Translations under genes and position numbers: made by a program
Notes under the pieces: generated by a model
What the model saw: the letters and a program-made list of their open reading frames with translations, nothing else
Told to the model about the DNA's origin: nothing
Database searches by the model: none
From: Pseudomonadota bacterium
Lineage (GTDB): Bacteria; Pseudomonadota; Gammaproteobacteria; Steroidobacterales; Steroidobacteraceae
Reading direction: 5' to 3'
NCBI GenBank assembly: GCA_023433465.1
Contig: JAEZCR010000281.1
Location: forward strand, 1-32,741
Length of the DNA: 32,741 nucleotides
Part shown: positions 1 through 7,900 of the stretch, one piece after another
Layout of the letters: each line of letters begins with the position of its first letter
How positions within the stretch are numbered: position 1 is the stretch's first letter

Positions 1-1
1 C

Positions 2-217
2 TCCGACCTGCCGCTGCCCGCGGGCGTGACGATTCCGGCCATCGCCAAGGGCGATGCCGTCGTCGTCTCGATCCATCCGCCGCGCGCGGAAGAGCCGGAG
101 CCGACCGCCGAAGCCGCTGCTGCCGCGCCTGCCGAAGCCGCTGCCGCTCCGGCCGCGGCCGCTGGCGACGCGAAGGCGGCTCCTGCCGCCGACGCGAAGA
201 AGGAAGGCAAGAAGTAA
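2..217 (+). CDS. rplY: 50S ribosomal protein L25 (Ctc form), 3' end only
   Basis: This is the C-terminal 71 codons of ribosomal protein L25, which binds 5S rRNA in the large subunit; the gene starts before the window. The visible frame opens with SDLPLPAGVTIPAIAKGD and VVSIHPPR, which is the usual end of the CTC-type L25 beta domain ('LP.GV.iP.l..G....VvsI'). It is followed by a low-complexity Ala/Pro/Glu tail ending in Lys residues, a common extension in long proteobacterial L25. Position next to pth and ychF supports the call, since rplY-pth-ychF is a conserved gammaproteobacterial order. The stop is TAA at 215-217. Confidence 0.88.
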   Translation, partial: SDLPLPAGVTIPAIAKGDAVVVSIHPPRAEEPEPTAEAAAAAPAEAAAAPAAAAGDAKAAPAADAKKEGKK

Positions 218-225
218 TCCGAGGA

Positions 226-255
226 GGGGGCGGATCCATTCGTGGATCCGTCCCC
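226..255 (+). terminator. UUCG-capped hairpin after rplY (possible terminator)
   Basis: A 13-bp stem, with one G-U pair, closes a TTCG tetraloop at 239-242; the arms are 226-238 and 243-255. It lies 9 bases after the rplY stop. UUCG loops are exceptionally stable and common in terminators. There is no T-run after the stem, so it may act as an RNA 3'-end stabiliser or attenuator rather than a classical intrinsic terminator. Confidence 0.5.
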
Positions 256-262
256 GATTCGA

Positions 263-334
263 AAAAGGGGACAGATCTATTTTCCGGCCCAGGATCCCCG
301 TCGGTCCCTTCGAAAAATAGATCTGTCCCCTTTT
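263..334. repeat. 72-bp palindromic repeat (REP/MITE-like) between rplY and pth
   Basis: Two 21-base arms (263-283 and 314-334) are perfect reverse complements around a 30-base centre. Each arm carries the core GGGGACAGATCTATTTT. The last base of the right arm is only four bases before the pth ATG. The core resembles the GGGGACAGACCT end of the inverted repeats at 9,801 and 10,316, which suggests one family of dispersed palindromes of the kind mobilised by REP-associated (Y1/RAYT) transposases. That mechanism is inferred, since no such transposase gene is present in the window. Confidence 0.8.
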
Positions 335-338
335 CACC

Positions 339-1046
339 ATGCCTGGCCATCCGCTCAAAGTCATCGTGGGGCTCGGCAATCCGGGCGCCGAATACGCGCG
401 TACGCGCCACAACGCGGGCTTCTGGCTCGTGGATGAACTGGCGCGCCGTCATGGCGGCGTGTTCCGTCACGAGGGCAAACACCAGGCCGAACTGGCACGC
501 GTGCGCATCGGGTCCGACGAGCTGTGGCTCGTGAAACCCATGAGCTACATGAATCGCAGCGGCGGTCCGGTCTCCAGCGTGCTCGGCTTCTACAAGCTGA
601 CGCCGGCGCAGATGCTGGTCGCGCACGACGAGATCGACCTGCCGAGCGGCACCGTGCGTCTCAAGGAAGGCGGCGGCCACGGCGGACACAACGGCCTGCG
701 TGACCTCATCGCCGCGCAGGGCGGAGATTTCTGGCGGCTGCGCATCGGCGTGGGCCACCCCGGCCACAAGAGTGACGTGGTGGACTTCGTGCTGACTCGC
801 GCCGGCGCCGAGGAGCAGCGGGTCATCGACGACACCATCGCCGCGGGCGCCGACGCCATCGAGGAGATGCTGCGCTCCGGCGCGCAGATCGCGATGAATA
901 GATTGCATGCGCGGCCGAAGGCCGGCGCGGGAAATGAACAACCGCGGCCGAAGGCCGGCGCGGGAAGTGAACAACCGCGGCCGAATGCCGGCGCGGGAAG
1001 TGAACAATCGCGGCCGAAGGCCGGCGCGGCGAAGGACAAGGATTAA
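339..1046 (+). CDS. pth: Peptidyl-tRNA hydrolase with repeat-built C-terminal tail
   Basis: Cytosolic enzyme that cleaves the ester bond of peptidyl-tRNA released from stalled ribosomes, recycling tRNA. The start VIVGLGNPGAEYARTRHNAG holds the family signature with Asn14 and catalytic His24. MSYMNRSGG carries Asn72, VAHDEIDLPSG carries Asp97, and GGGHGGHNGLRD follows. The enzyme domain ends near residue 195, the usual family length. Residues beyond that form about 3.5 copies of an 11-residue unit (RPKAGAGSEQP) and an acidic/basic end, encoded by 33-bp DNA repeats. ATG339 is the only possible start, because the frame is closed by a TAG at 318-320 and has no start codon in between. It has no Shine-Dalgarno sequence because the palindromic repeat occupies that place. 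Confidence 0.95.
   Translation: MPGHPLKVIVGLGNPGAEYARTRHNAGFWLVDELARRHGGVFRHEGKHQAELARVRIGSDELWLVKPMSYMNRSGGPVSSVLGFYKLTPAQMLVAHDEIDLPSGTVRLKEGGGHGGHNGLRDLIAAQGGDFWRLRIGVGHPGHKSDVVDFVLTRAGAEEQRVIDDTIAAGADAIEEMLRSGAQIAMNRLHARPKAGAGNEQPRPKAGAGSEQPRPNAGAGSEQSRPKAGAAKDKD
910..1029 (+). repeat. 33-bp tandem repeat inside pth
   Basis: Units start at 910, 943, 976 and 1009, the last one truncated, each beginning CGCGGCCGAAGGCCGGCGCG. They differ by only a few bases and encode the 11-residue units at the Pth C-terminus. The length of 33 keeps frame, so copy number can change without breaking the gene. The core GGCCGAAGGCC is itself palindromic. Confidence 0.9.
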
Positions 1047-1049
1047 CGA

Positions 1050-2141
1050 ATGGGTATCAAGTGCGGAATCGTGGGCCTTCCGAACGTGGGCAAGTCCACG
1101 CTGTTCAACGCGCTGACGCGCGCGCAGATCGCGGCCGAGAACTATCCGTTCTGCACGATCGATCCGAACGTCGGCATCGTGCCCGTGCCGGATCCGCGGC
1201 TCGACGAGCTCGCAAAGATCGTCAACCCCGAGAGGACCGTGCCCACGACGGTGGAATTCGTCGACATCGCGGGCCTCGTCGCCGGCGCATCGCAGGGCGA
1301 AGGTCTCGGCAACAAGTTCCTCTCGCACATCCGCGAGACGGACGCGATCGCGCACGTCGTGCGCTGCTTCGAGGACACCGACGTCATCCACGTCTCGGGC
1401 AAGGTGAATCCGATCTCCGACATCGAGGTCATCGACACCGAGCTCGCGCTCGCGGATCTGCAGACGGTGGAGAAGGCCGTCGACCGATATGCCAAGTCCG
1501 CCAAGGGCGGCGACAAGGACGCGCTGCGCAAGAAGGAATTGTACGAACGCATGCGCAAGCACCTCGACGAGGGCAAACCCGTGCGCTCGATGGGCCTTAC
1601 GAAAGAGGAGAAGGCCGACGCCCACGAGCTGCAGCTGCTCACCGCGAAGCCGGTGATGTACGTCGCCAACGTCAAGGAAGACGGCTTCTCGAACAATCCG
1701 CATCTCGACGCCGTGATGGCGCGCGCGAAAGGCGAGAGCGCCGTGGTCGTCGCCGTGTGCGCGGCGATCGAAGCCGAGATTTCCCAACTCGACGAGCAGG
1801 ACCGCGCGGAGTTCCTCAAGGATCTCGGCCTCGACGAGCCCGGCCTCAATCGCGTGATCCGCGCCGGTTACGAACTACTCGGCCTGCAGACCTATTTCAC
1901 GGCGGGTGTGAAGGAAGTACGCGCGTGGACCGTGCGCGCCGGCGCGACCGCGCCTCAGGCCGCGGGTGTGATCCACACGGATTTCGAGCGCGGCTTCATC
2001 CGCGCCGAAGTGATCGGCTACGACGACTTCATCCGGAACAAGGGTGAGGCCGGCGCGCGCGAAACCGGCAAGCTGCGACTCGAGGGCAAGGAATACATCG
2101 TCAAGGAAGGCGATGTGATGCACTTCCGCTTCAACGTCTGA
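1050..2141 (+). CDS. ychF: YchF/OLA1-type ribosome-binding nucleotidase
   Basis: Universal Obg-related P-loop protein that binds ribosomes and hydrolyses ATP in preference to GTP; implicated in translation quality and stress responses. The P loop GLPNVGKST is at residues 9-17, the G3 motif and its follow-on DIAGLVAGASQGEGLG are typical of YchF, and NVKE stands where GTPases have NKxD, which is the known reason for ATP preference. The C-terminal TGS domain contains TYFTAGVKEVRAWT and FERGFIRAEVI. The length of 363 aa is normal. It starts 3 bases after the pth stop with an AAGGA-like site inside the end of pth, so the two are probably co-transcribed. Confidence 0.97.
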   Translation: MGIKCGIVGLPNVGKSTLFNALTRAQIAAENYPFCTIDPNVGIVPVPDPRLDELAKIVNPERTVPTTVEFVDIAGLVAGASQGEGLGNKFLSHIRETDAIAHVVRCFEDTDVIHVSGKVNPISDIEVIDTELALADLQTVEKAVDRYAKSAKGGDKDALRKKELYERMRKHLDEGKPVRSMGLTKEEKADAHELQLLTAKPVMYVANVKEDGFSNNPHLDAVMARAKGESAVVVAVCAAIEAEISQLDEQDRAEFLKDLGLDEPGLNRVIRAGYELLGLQTYFTAGVKEVRAWTVRAGATAPQAAGVIHTDFERGFIRAEVIGYDDFIRNKGEAGARETGKLRLEGKEYIVKEGDVMHFRFNV

Positions 2142-2289
2142 GGGCCGCCCGCAAAGTGTGATCCAGTTCCGGAGTGGCGGGGCGAACCCCGGCGTGCCAC
2201 GACCGTCCGTCCCCGCTGGCAAGCCGCCCGTCGCCAAGTCACTGTAACTGTTCAATTCTTGGTCCCTCCGCGGCACTTCGCTCTCTAAG

Positions 2290-2820
2290 ATGCCGCCCAT
2301 GAACAAGCGGAAAAACCGGCAGTCCGGCGTCTCGGTCATCGAGCTGATGTTCGCCATCGCGCTCTTGTCGATAATCCTCGGCCTCGCGATTCCCACCTTC
2401 CGGGAGACGATCCAGAACAATCGCCTCATCGCGCAGAACAACGAGTTCGTGACGGCACTGAACTACGCGCGTAGCGAGGCTCTGCGGCGCGCCGGCTCGG
2501 TGACGGTGTGCGCCAGCGGGGACGGCGCGACCTGCAGCGGCGATACCAACTGGAGCACCGGCTGGATCGTCTTCGCCGATCCCAATTCCGACGGCACACT
2601 CACCGCGCCCGAGGCCCCGTTGCAAGTGTGGCCCGCCACCGGCAACGGCCTGACGCTCAATGCGGGAGCAAGGCCGTTCATCCGCTACACCTCGACGGGC
2701 ATGTCCGCGTTCGCCGAGACGTTCAGCCTGCTCAAGCCCGGCTGCACCGGCAACAAGGCGCGGCAGGTGAGCGTCGCCCGCACGGGACGCATCTCCACCA
2801 CCACCGTTGCCTGCTCGTAA
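2290..2820 (+). CDS. fimT: Minor type IV pilin, GspH/FimT family
   Basis: Prepilin-like protein of the minor pilin complex that primes type IV pilus assembly. The N-terminus has a short basic leader ending in Gly, then VSVIELMFAIALLSIILGLAIPTF: a class III prepilin cleavage site with Glu at +5 and a hydrophobic helix. NEFVTALNYARSEALRR followed by a VTVCASGDG segment is typical of the FimT/GspH fold. It is the first gene of a six-gene same-strand pil cluster. ATG2290 and ATG2299 are both possible; the second gives a more usual seven-residue leader before the cleavage glycine (MNKRKNRQSG), and neither has a strong Shine-Dalgarno site. Confidence 0.9.
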   Translation: MPPMNKRKNRQSGVSVIELMFAIALLSIILGLAIPTFRETIQNNRLIAQNNEFVTALNYARSEALRRAGSVTVCASGDGATCSGDTNWSTGWIVFADPNSDGTLTAPEAPLQVWPATGNGLTLNAGARPFIRYTSTGMSAFAETFSLLKPGCTGNKARQVSVARTGRISTTTVACS

Positions 2821-2841
2821 TTCGTCCAGGAGCTCTCAGAC

Positions 2842-3300
2842 GTGATGGTCACTACGAACAATCCAGGCGCCCGCAGGACCCAGCGCGGCACGACGCTCAT
2901 CGAAACCATGGTCGCGCTGCTCGTGCTGTCCGTGGGCTTGTTGGGCGTCGCGGCGTTGCAGATGACCAGCCTGCGCAACAACCGCGGCGCGCATTTGCGT
3001 TCGCAGGCGCAGGTCATGGCCTACGACATCGCCGATCGCATGCGCGCCAATCGCGACGCTGCACTGGTCGGCAACTACAACATCGCGCTCGGCTCCCCGC
3101 CCGGCTCCCCGAATCCGCTGGCGCAGATCGACCTGCAACGCTGGAGAGAGTCCGTGCGCACGACGCTGCCGGCGGGTGACGGGTCCGTGGCCATCCAGGC
3201 TGGCACCAACGTCGTCGTCATAACCATCCGGTGGGCGGACACGACCACCGGTGGAACGGCCGCGCCGCCCGAAAACTTCACCACCCGCACGCAGATCTGA
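2842..3300 (+). CDS. pilV: Type IV pilus minor pilin PilV
   Basis: Minor pilin of the pilus-tip complex. The sequence RGTTLIETMVALLVLSVGLLGVAALQMTSLRNN is the PilV N-terminus, with prepilin cleavage after Gly and Glu at +5, followed by the typical ADRMRANRDAALVGNY region. AGGAG at 2828-2832 suits the GTG at 2842; the adjacent ATG at 2845 is the alternative. It lies 21 bases after fimT and 8 bases before pilW. The length of 152 aa is normal for the family. Confidence 0.9.
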   Translation: MMVTTNNPGARRTQRGTTLIETMVALLVLSVGLLGVAALQMTSLRNNRGAHLRSQAQVMAYDIADRMRANRDAALVGNYNIALGSPPGSPNPLAQIDLQRWRESVRTTLPAGDGSVAIQAGTNVVVITIRWADTTTGGTAAPPENFTTRTQI

Positions 3301-3308
3301 GGCGCGCG

Positions 3309-4349
3309 ATGCACAACCGAAAGCAAAAGGGATTCAGCCTCGTCGAGCTCATGGTGGCCCTCACGCTGGGCCTGATCCTGCTCACCGGCGTGATCTCCAT
3401 CTTCCTCAGTTCGAAGGTGACCTATCTATCGAACGAGAAGGTCGCGCGCCTGCAGGAGAGCGGCCGCGTCGCGCTCGATCTCATCACTCACGACCTGCGT
3501 TCTGCCGGGTACCTGGGCTGCGCGAAGATTCCACGCTGGTTCCAGTCCACGCTCAACAGTCCGTCGACGACGCTGTGGAATTATTTCAGGCCGATGACTG
3601 GTTACGAGGCGGACGGGTCGGGTAGTTGGGCTCCGGCGCTCGACGTCCCGTTGAATCCCGCGCCGATTCCGGACAGCGACGTCGTCGTCACCCGCGGCCT
3701 GATGCGCGACGGGCGCGCGCTCACCATTCAGGCCGACATGGCCAGCGCCAGCGCCGATCCCGCCGTGGTCGACGCCACCACGCCACCGGTGGCCGCTGGC
3801 CAGATCTACGTCCTCACGGACTGCGAATCGACCACCGTGTTCCAGGCCACCGGGTACACGCCGGGTACTCCGGACGGCACGGTCGCGCACGCGACGGGTG
3901 GTTCGAGCCCCGGCAATGCCACGTCGGACCTGGGTTACCAGTATCGCCGGCTCGCGCGGCTGATTCCGCTGCAGACCTACACGTACTACGTCGGGCTCGA
4001 TCCGGTGACGAACGAGCCCGGCCTGTACCGAAAGACGGGCGATGTGGCGGATTCGGAGCTGCTCGTCGAAGGAATCCAAGCGCTCCAGATCGGCTACGCG
4101 ATCGACAACACCAACGATCGCATCGCCGATGCCTACGTCGCGGCCAACAACGTGACCGACTGGAACGACGTCATCAGCGTCACGTTGGCGCTGCTGGTCC
4201 GCTCGGAGGACAGCGGCAGCGATCGCGACGTTCAGTCCTTCCAGCTGCTGCCGGCTGCCATTGGCGGCAAGCAGATATCACCGGTCGACGACGGCCGCCA
4301 GCGCATGATCTTTACCACCACCATCGCCGTGCGTAATCGCGCGCGCTGA
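3309..4349 (+). CDS. pilW: Type IV pilus assembly protein PilW
   Basis: Minor pilin needed for pilus biogenesis and part of the tip complex that binds PilY1. Residues 8-32 read GFSLVELMVALTLGLILLTGVISIF after a basic leader, with Glu +5 and a long hydrophobic helix. VARLQESGRVALDLITHDLRSAGYLGC is characteristic of PilW. The ATG at 3309 is chosen because it directly precedes the prepilin leader and follows a TGAGG site overlapping the pilV stop; an upstream in-frame start at 3231 lies inside pilV. The product is 346 aa. Confidence 0.92.
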   Translation: MHNRKQKGFSLVELMVALTLGLILLTGVISIFLSSKVTYLSNEKVARLQESGRVALDLITHDLRSAGYLGCAKIPRWFQSTLNSPSTTLWNYFRPMTGYEADGSGSWAPALDVPLNPAPIPDSDVVVTRGLMRDGRALTIQADMASASADPAVVDATTPPVAAGQIYVLTDCESTTVFQATGYTPGTPDGTVAHATGGSSPGNATSDLGYQYRRLARLIPLQTYTYYVGLDPVTNEPGLYRKTGDVADSELLVEGIQALQIGYAIDNTNDRIADAYVAANNVTDWNDVISVTLALLVRSEDSGSDRDVQSFQLLPAAIGGKQISPVDDGRQRMIFTTTIAVRNRAR

Positions 4350-4363
4350 TTTTCGGAAATCAC

Positions 4364-4903
4364 ATGACGCAGATAGTCAGAAACCGGGTTCAAGGGCGCG
4401 AGCGGGGCGCGGTGCTCGTGATCAGCCTTCTCATGTTGCTGGTCATGACGGTCCTGGGTCTCACGGCCATGCAGATGACGCGCATGGAAGAGCGCATGGC
4501 GGGCAACTCGCGCGACGTGAACGTCGCCTTCCAGGGCGCCGAGGCGGGCTTGCGCGACGCGGAAGAGCGGCTGCGCGCGATGACCGTGCGCCCGAGCACG
4601 TGCATCTCGCCGCCTTGCGTCGTGTTTCGCGAGGAGACGCTGCCGGTCGATCTGCGCGATCAGCCGCTGTCGTGGTGGAACGCCTGGGGAAGCGAATTCG
4701 GCGCGAGCGGCTCCCATGAAGTCACCGACGTGGTTCGCGATCCGCTCGTCGTCATCGAGGACCTCGGCTTCGTCCGCGACAGTCTGACGACCGGTCACGA
4801 GCCACCGCAGGGCCGCAATTTCTACCGGGTCACCGCGAACTCGGCCGGCGCCACGCCGCAAACCGAGGTCGTGCTCGAGAGCACCTACACGCGGCCGTTC
4901 TGA
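4364..4903 (+). CDS. pilX: Type IV pilus assembly protein PilX
   Basis: Member of the PilX N-terminal domain family, a minor pilin-like component of the pilus tip complex. Residues 14-37 read RGAVLVISLLMLLVMTVLGLTAMQ, a hydrophobic helix without the canonical Glu+5, as usual in PilX/PilK-like proteins. The helix continues as MTRMEERMAGNSRDVNVAFQGAEAGLRDAEERLR, the family signature. The two cysteines at the CISPPC segment could form a disulfide. It is located 14 bases after pilW, before pilY1. Confidence 0.9.
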   Translation: MTQIVRNRVQGRERGAVLVISLLMLLVMTVLGLTAMQMTRMEERMAGNSRDVNVAFQGAEAGLRDAEERLRAMTVRPSTCISPPCVVFREETLPVDLRDQPLSWWNAWGSEFGASGSHEVTDVVRDPLVVIEDLGFVRDSLTTGHEPPQGRNFYRVTANSAGATPQTEVVLESTYTRPF

Positions 4904-4961
4904 TCGGCTCGAAACTGAATTATTCGAGGCGCGGGCGACCGCGCCTGGTTGGGAGCAGCAA

Positions 4962-7900
4962 ATGAAATTCGACAGCATGTCAAATCGGTTGTTGAAGTTG
5001 GCCGCGCTGGCCGGACTCGTCGCGTACAGCGGGATGTCCGGCGCGGCGCCGCTGAACATCGCGGAGAGCCCGCTCTTCCTCAACAGCGCGGTGCCGCCGC
5101 TCAACATGCTCGTCCTGAGCCGCGATCACCGGCTCTACTACGAAGCGTACAACGATGCCTCCGACCTGGATGGCAACGGCACCATCGACGTGGGCTACAA
5201 GCCGACCGAGATCACCTACTACGGTTACTTCGAATCGAATCGGTGTTACGAGTACAGCGGCGGCATTTTCACACCGGTGGGTCCGACCGGCGCCAACAAG
5301 ACCTGCTCCGGGCAGTGGAGCGGCGACTGGCTGAACTACGTCACGATGAGCCGCATGGATGCGCTGCGCAAGGTGCTGTACGGCGGCCTGCGTTACATCG
5401 ATTCCGCAACCGACACGGTGCTTCAGCGAGCCTACATCCCGCAGGATGCGCACAGCTGGGGCAAGGAATACGAAAGCGTCGCGCGTGACGGCTATGACAT
5501 CAGCCAGTACACGCCCTTCTCCGTGCCGGGGGCGGGCCAGCGGCATTTCTTCGCCAATACGACCGTCCTGAACGAAACCGCCGTGACCTTGGCCGCCAAT
5601 CCGGCGGTCAATGGCGTGCCGGTGCCCAAACTGCGCGTGCTCCTCAATCGGGGCGAGCGCATCTGGAACTGGCTCAGCATCGAGCGCCCGGTCGCCGGCT
5701 GGCAGGTCGTCACGGGAATGACGGGTGGCGGTGCGGAAATCCGGTCGTCCGTCGACCCGACCGACTACACCGTCCGCGTGCGCGTCTGCAGCGCGGGCAG
5801 TTACGTCCCCGAGACCACGAACTGCAAATCCTATGGCGGCGGGACCAGTGTCAAGCCGACCGGATTGTTGCAGGACTACGGCGAAAGCGATCGCATGTAC
5901 TTCGGCCTCATCACCGGCTCGTACGGCAAGCCGCACGAAGGCGGCGTACTGCGCAAGGCGATTGCTTCGATCCGCCAGGAACTCGACCTGAATACGGGCC
6001 AGTTCGTCTACAACCAGAATCCGCTCGGGATCATCAGCACCATCGACCGGTTGCGCATCACCGGTTTCGGTGGCGAACACGAATACACCTGCGGCTGGAT
6101 CACGACCGACGCCGATGCGGCGGGCAACTGCGCGATGTGGGGAAATCCCACGGCCGAAATGATGTACGAGGCGCTGCGCTATTTCGCGGGCCGGACCGCG
6201 GCGACGTCGGATTTCCGGACCGGCGCGGGCACCGGAGAAGGCGGCATCGGTTTGACCATCGCGAGCTGGGATGCGAATACGAATCCGTACCGCGCGAGCG
6301 GCGGATTCCCCCGCTGCGCCAAGCCGTTCATGACGGTCGTCAGCGACATCAGTCCGTCCTTCGACTCCGACAGGATACCGGGTTCGTACTTCGGTCCCGC
6401 TCCGGCCGACACCTTGGGTGGCCTCAACGCGAGTTCAATCGGCCAGACGATCTGGAATTACGAGATCGGCGGCACAGGTAACTACTTCATTGGCCGAGTG
6501 GGCGCGTCCGCCGAAGGCGCGCCGACGGTCAAGTCGGTGAGCAGCTTCGGCGACATCCGAGGCCTGTCGCCGGAGGCGCCGGGAAAGCAGGGCAGCTACT
6601 ACGCGGCGAGCGTCGCGCACTACGGCAATACGACGGATCTGAACGGGGCGGCGCAAGACCAGAAGCCGCAGACGTTTGCCGTCGCGCTGGCGTCGCCGCT
6701 GCCGACGATCGACATTCCCGTTGCCGGAAGGCGCATCACGCTCGTGCCCTTCGCCAAATCGGTGTGGGGCGACTTCGGCGGCACGCTCCGGCCCGGCAAC
6801 GCGTATCAGCCTACGAACCAGATCGTCGACTTCTACGTGGATACGCTCACGGCGACGTACGGCAAGTTCCGCGTCAATTTCGAAGACGTGGAGCAGGGCG
6901 CCGACCACGACATGGACGCCATCGTCGTCTACGAATACACGGTCAACGCCGACAACACGGTGACCGTCACCGTGAACTCCGAATACGCGGCGGGCGGCAT
7001 CATCCAGCACCTGGGTTACGTGATCTCGGGTACCACGGCGGACGGGACGTACCTCGTCGTGCGAGACCGTGATACCGCTGCTGGCAGCGATGTCGACTAC
7101 TTCCTCGACTATCCGAATGCCGCCGGTGCGCTTCCGCTGACTTCCTCGATCAGCTTCACTGCCGGTGCGACCGCCGCGTCCTACCTGAAGGACCCCCTGT
7201 GGTACGCCGCCAAGTGGGGCGGGTTCCGGGAGACGGACCAGATCGGCAATGGCAACGGCCGGCCGGACCTTGCCGAGGAATGGGACAGGGACAACGACGG
7301 CAAGCCTGACAACTATTTCCTCGTCACCAATGCGCTGACCCTCGGCGCGCAGCTCGCGAGCGCGTTCGACAGCATCGAGGCGCAGCAGGGTTCGGCGTCT
7401 TCGGCATCCGTCAACGCGGGATCCATCTCGAGCGAGACGCGCATCTACCAGGCGAAGTTCGACAGTGGAGACTGGAGCGGTCACCTGCTGTCCTATCCCG
7501 TGAACGTCACCGACGGCACGACGCTGGCGGCCGAGTGGGACGCGGCGTCGGAACTGCCCGATCCGGAGGACCGAGTCATCATCACCACGAACGCCGACAC
7601 GGGAAATCCCGTGGCGTTTCGCTGGGACACGATCGGGGCAACGCGTCAGGGACAGCTCCAGCCGCCGGTTTCGGACGGGCTGGGAGACGAGCGACTCGAC
7701 TATCTACGCGGCGAGTCGACCTATGAGTTCCAGAACGGCGGCAACTTCCGCAATCGCAGCTCGAAGCTGGGCGACATCGTCTCGTCCGCGCCGGTGTTCG
7801 TGGGCCGTCCGTCGTTCTTCTACCCGGACAACCTCGAATCGGCTCCGTACTCCACATTCGCGCAAACGCACGCCAATCGCACGCGCATGGTCTACGCCGG

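Noticed and set aside
2142..2289. Sigma-54-like TGGCAAG upstream of the pilus genes
   Set aside because: The -12 half does not match (CCGT instead of TTGC), so no promoter was called.
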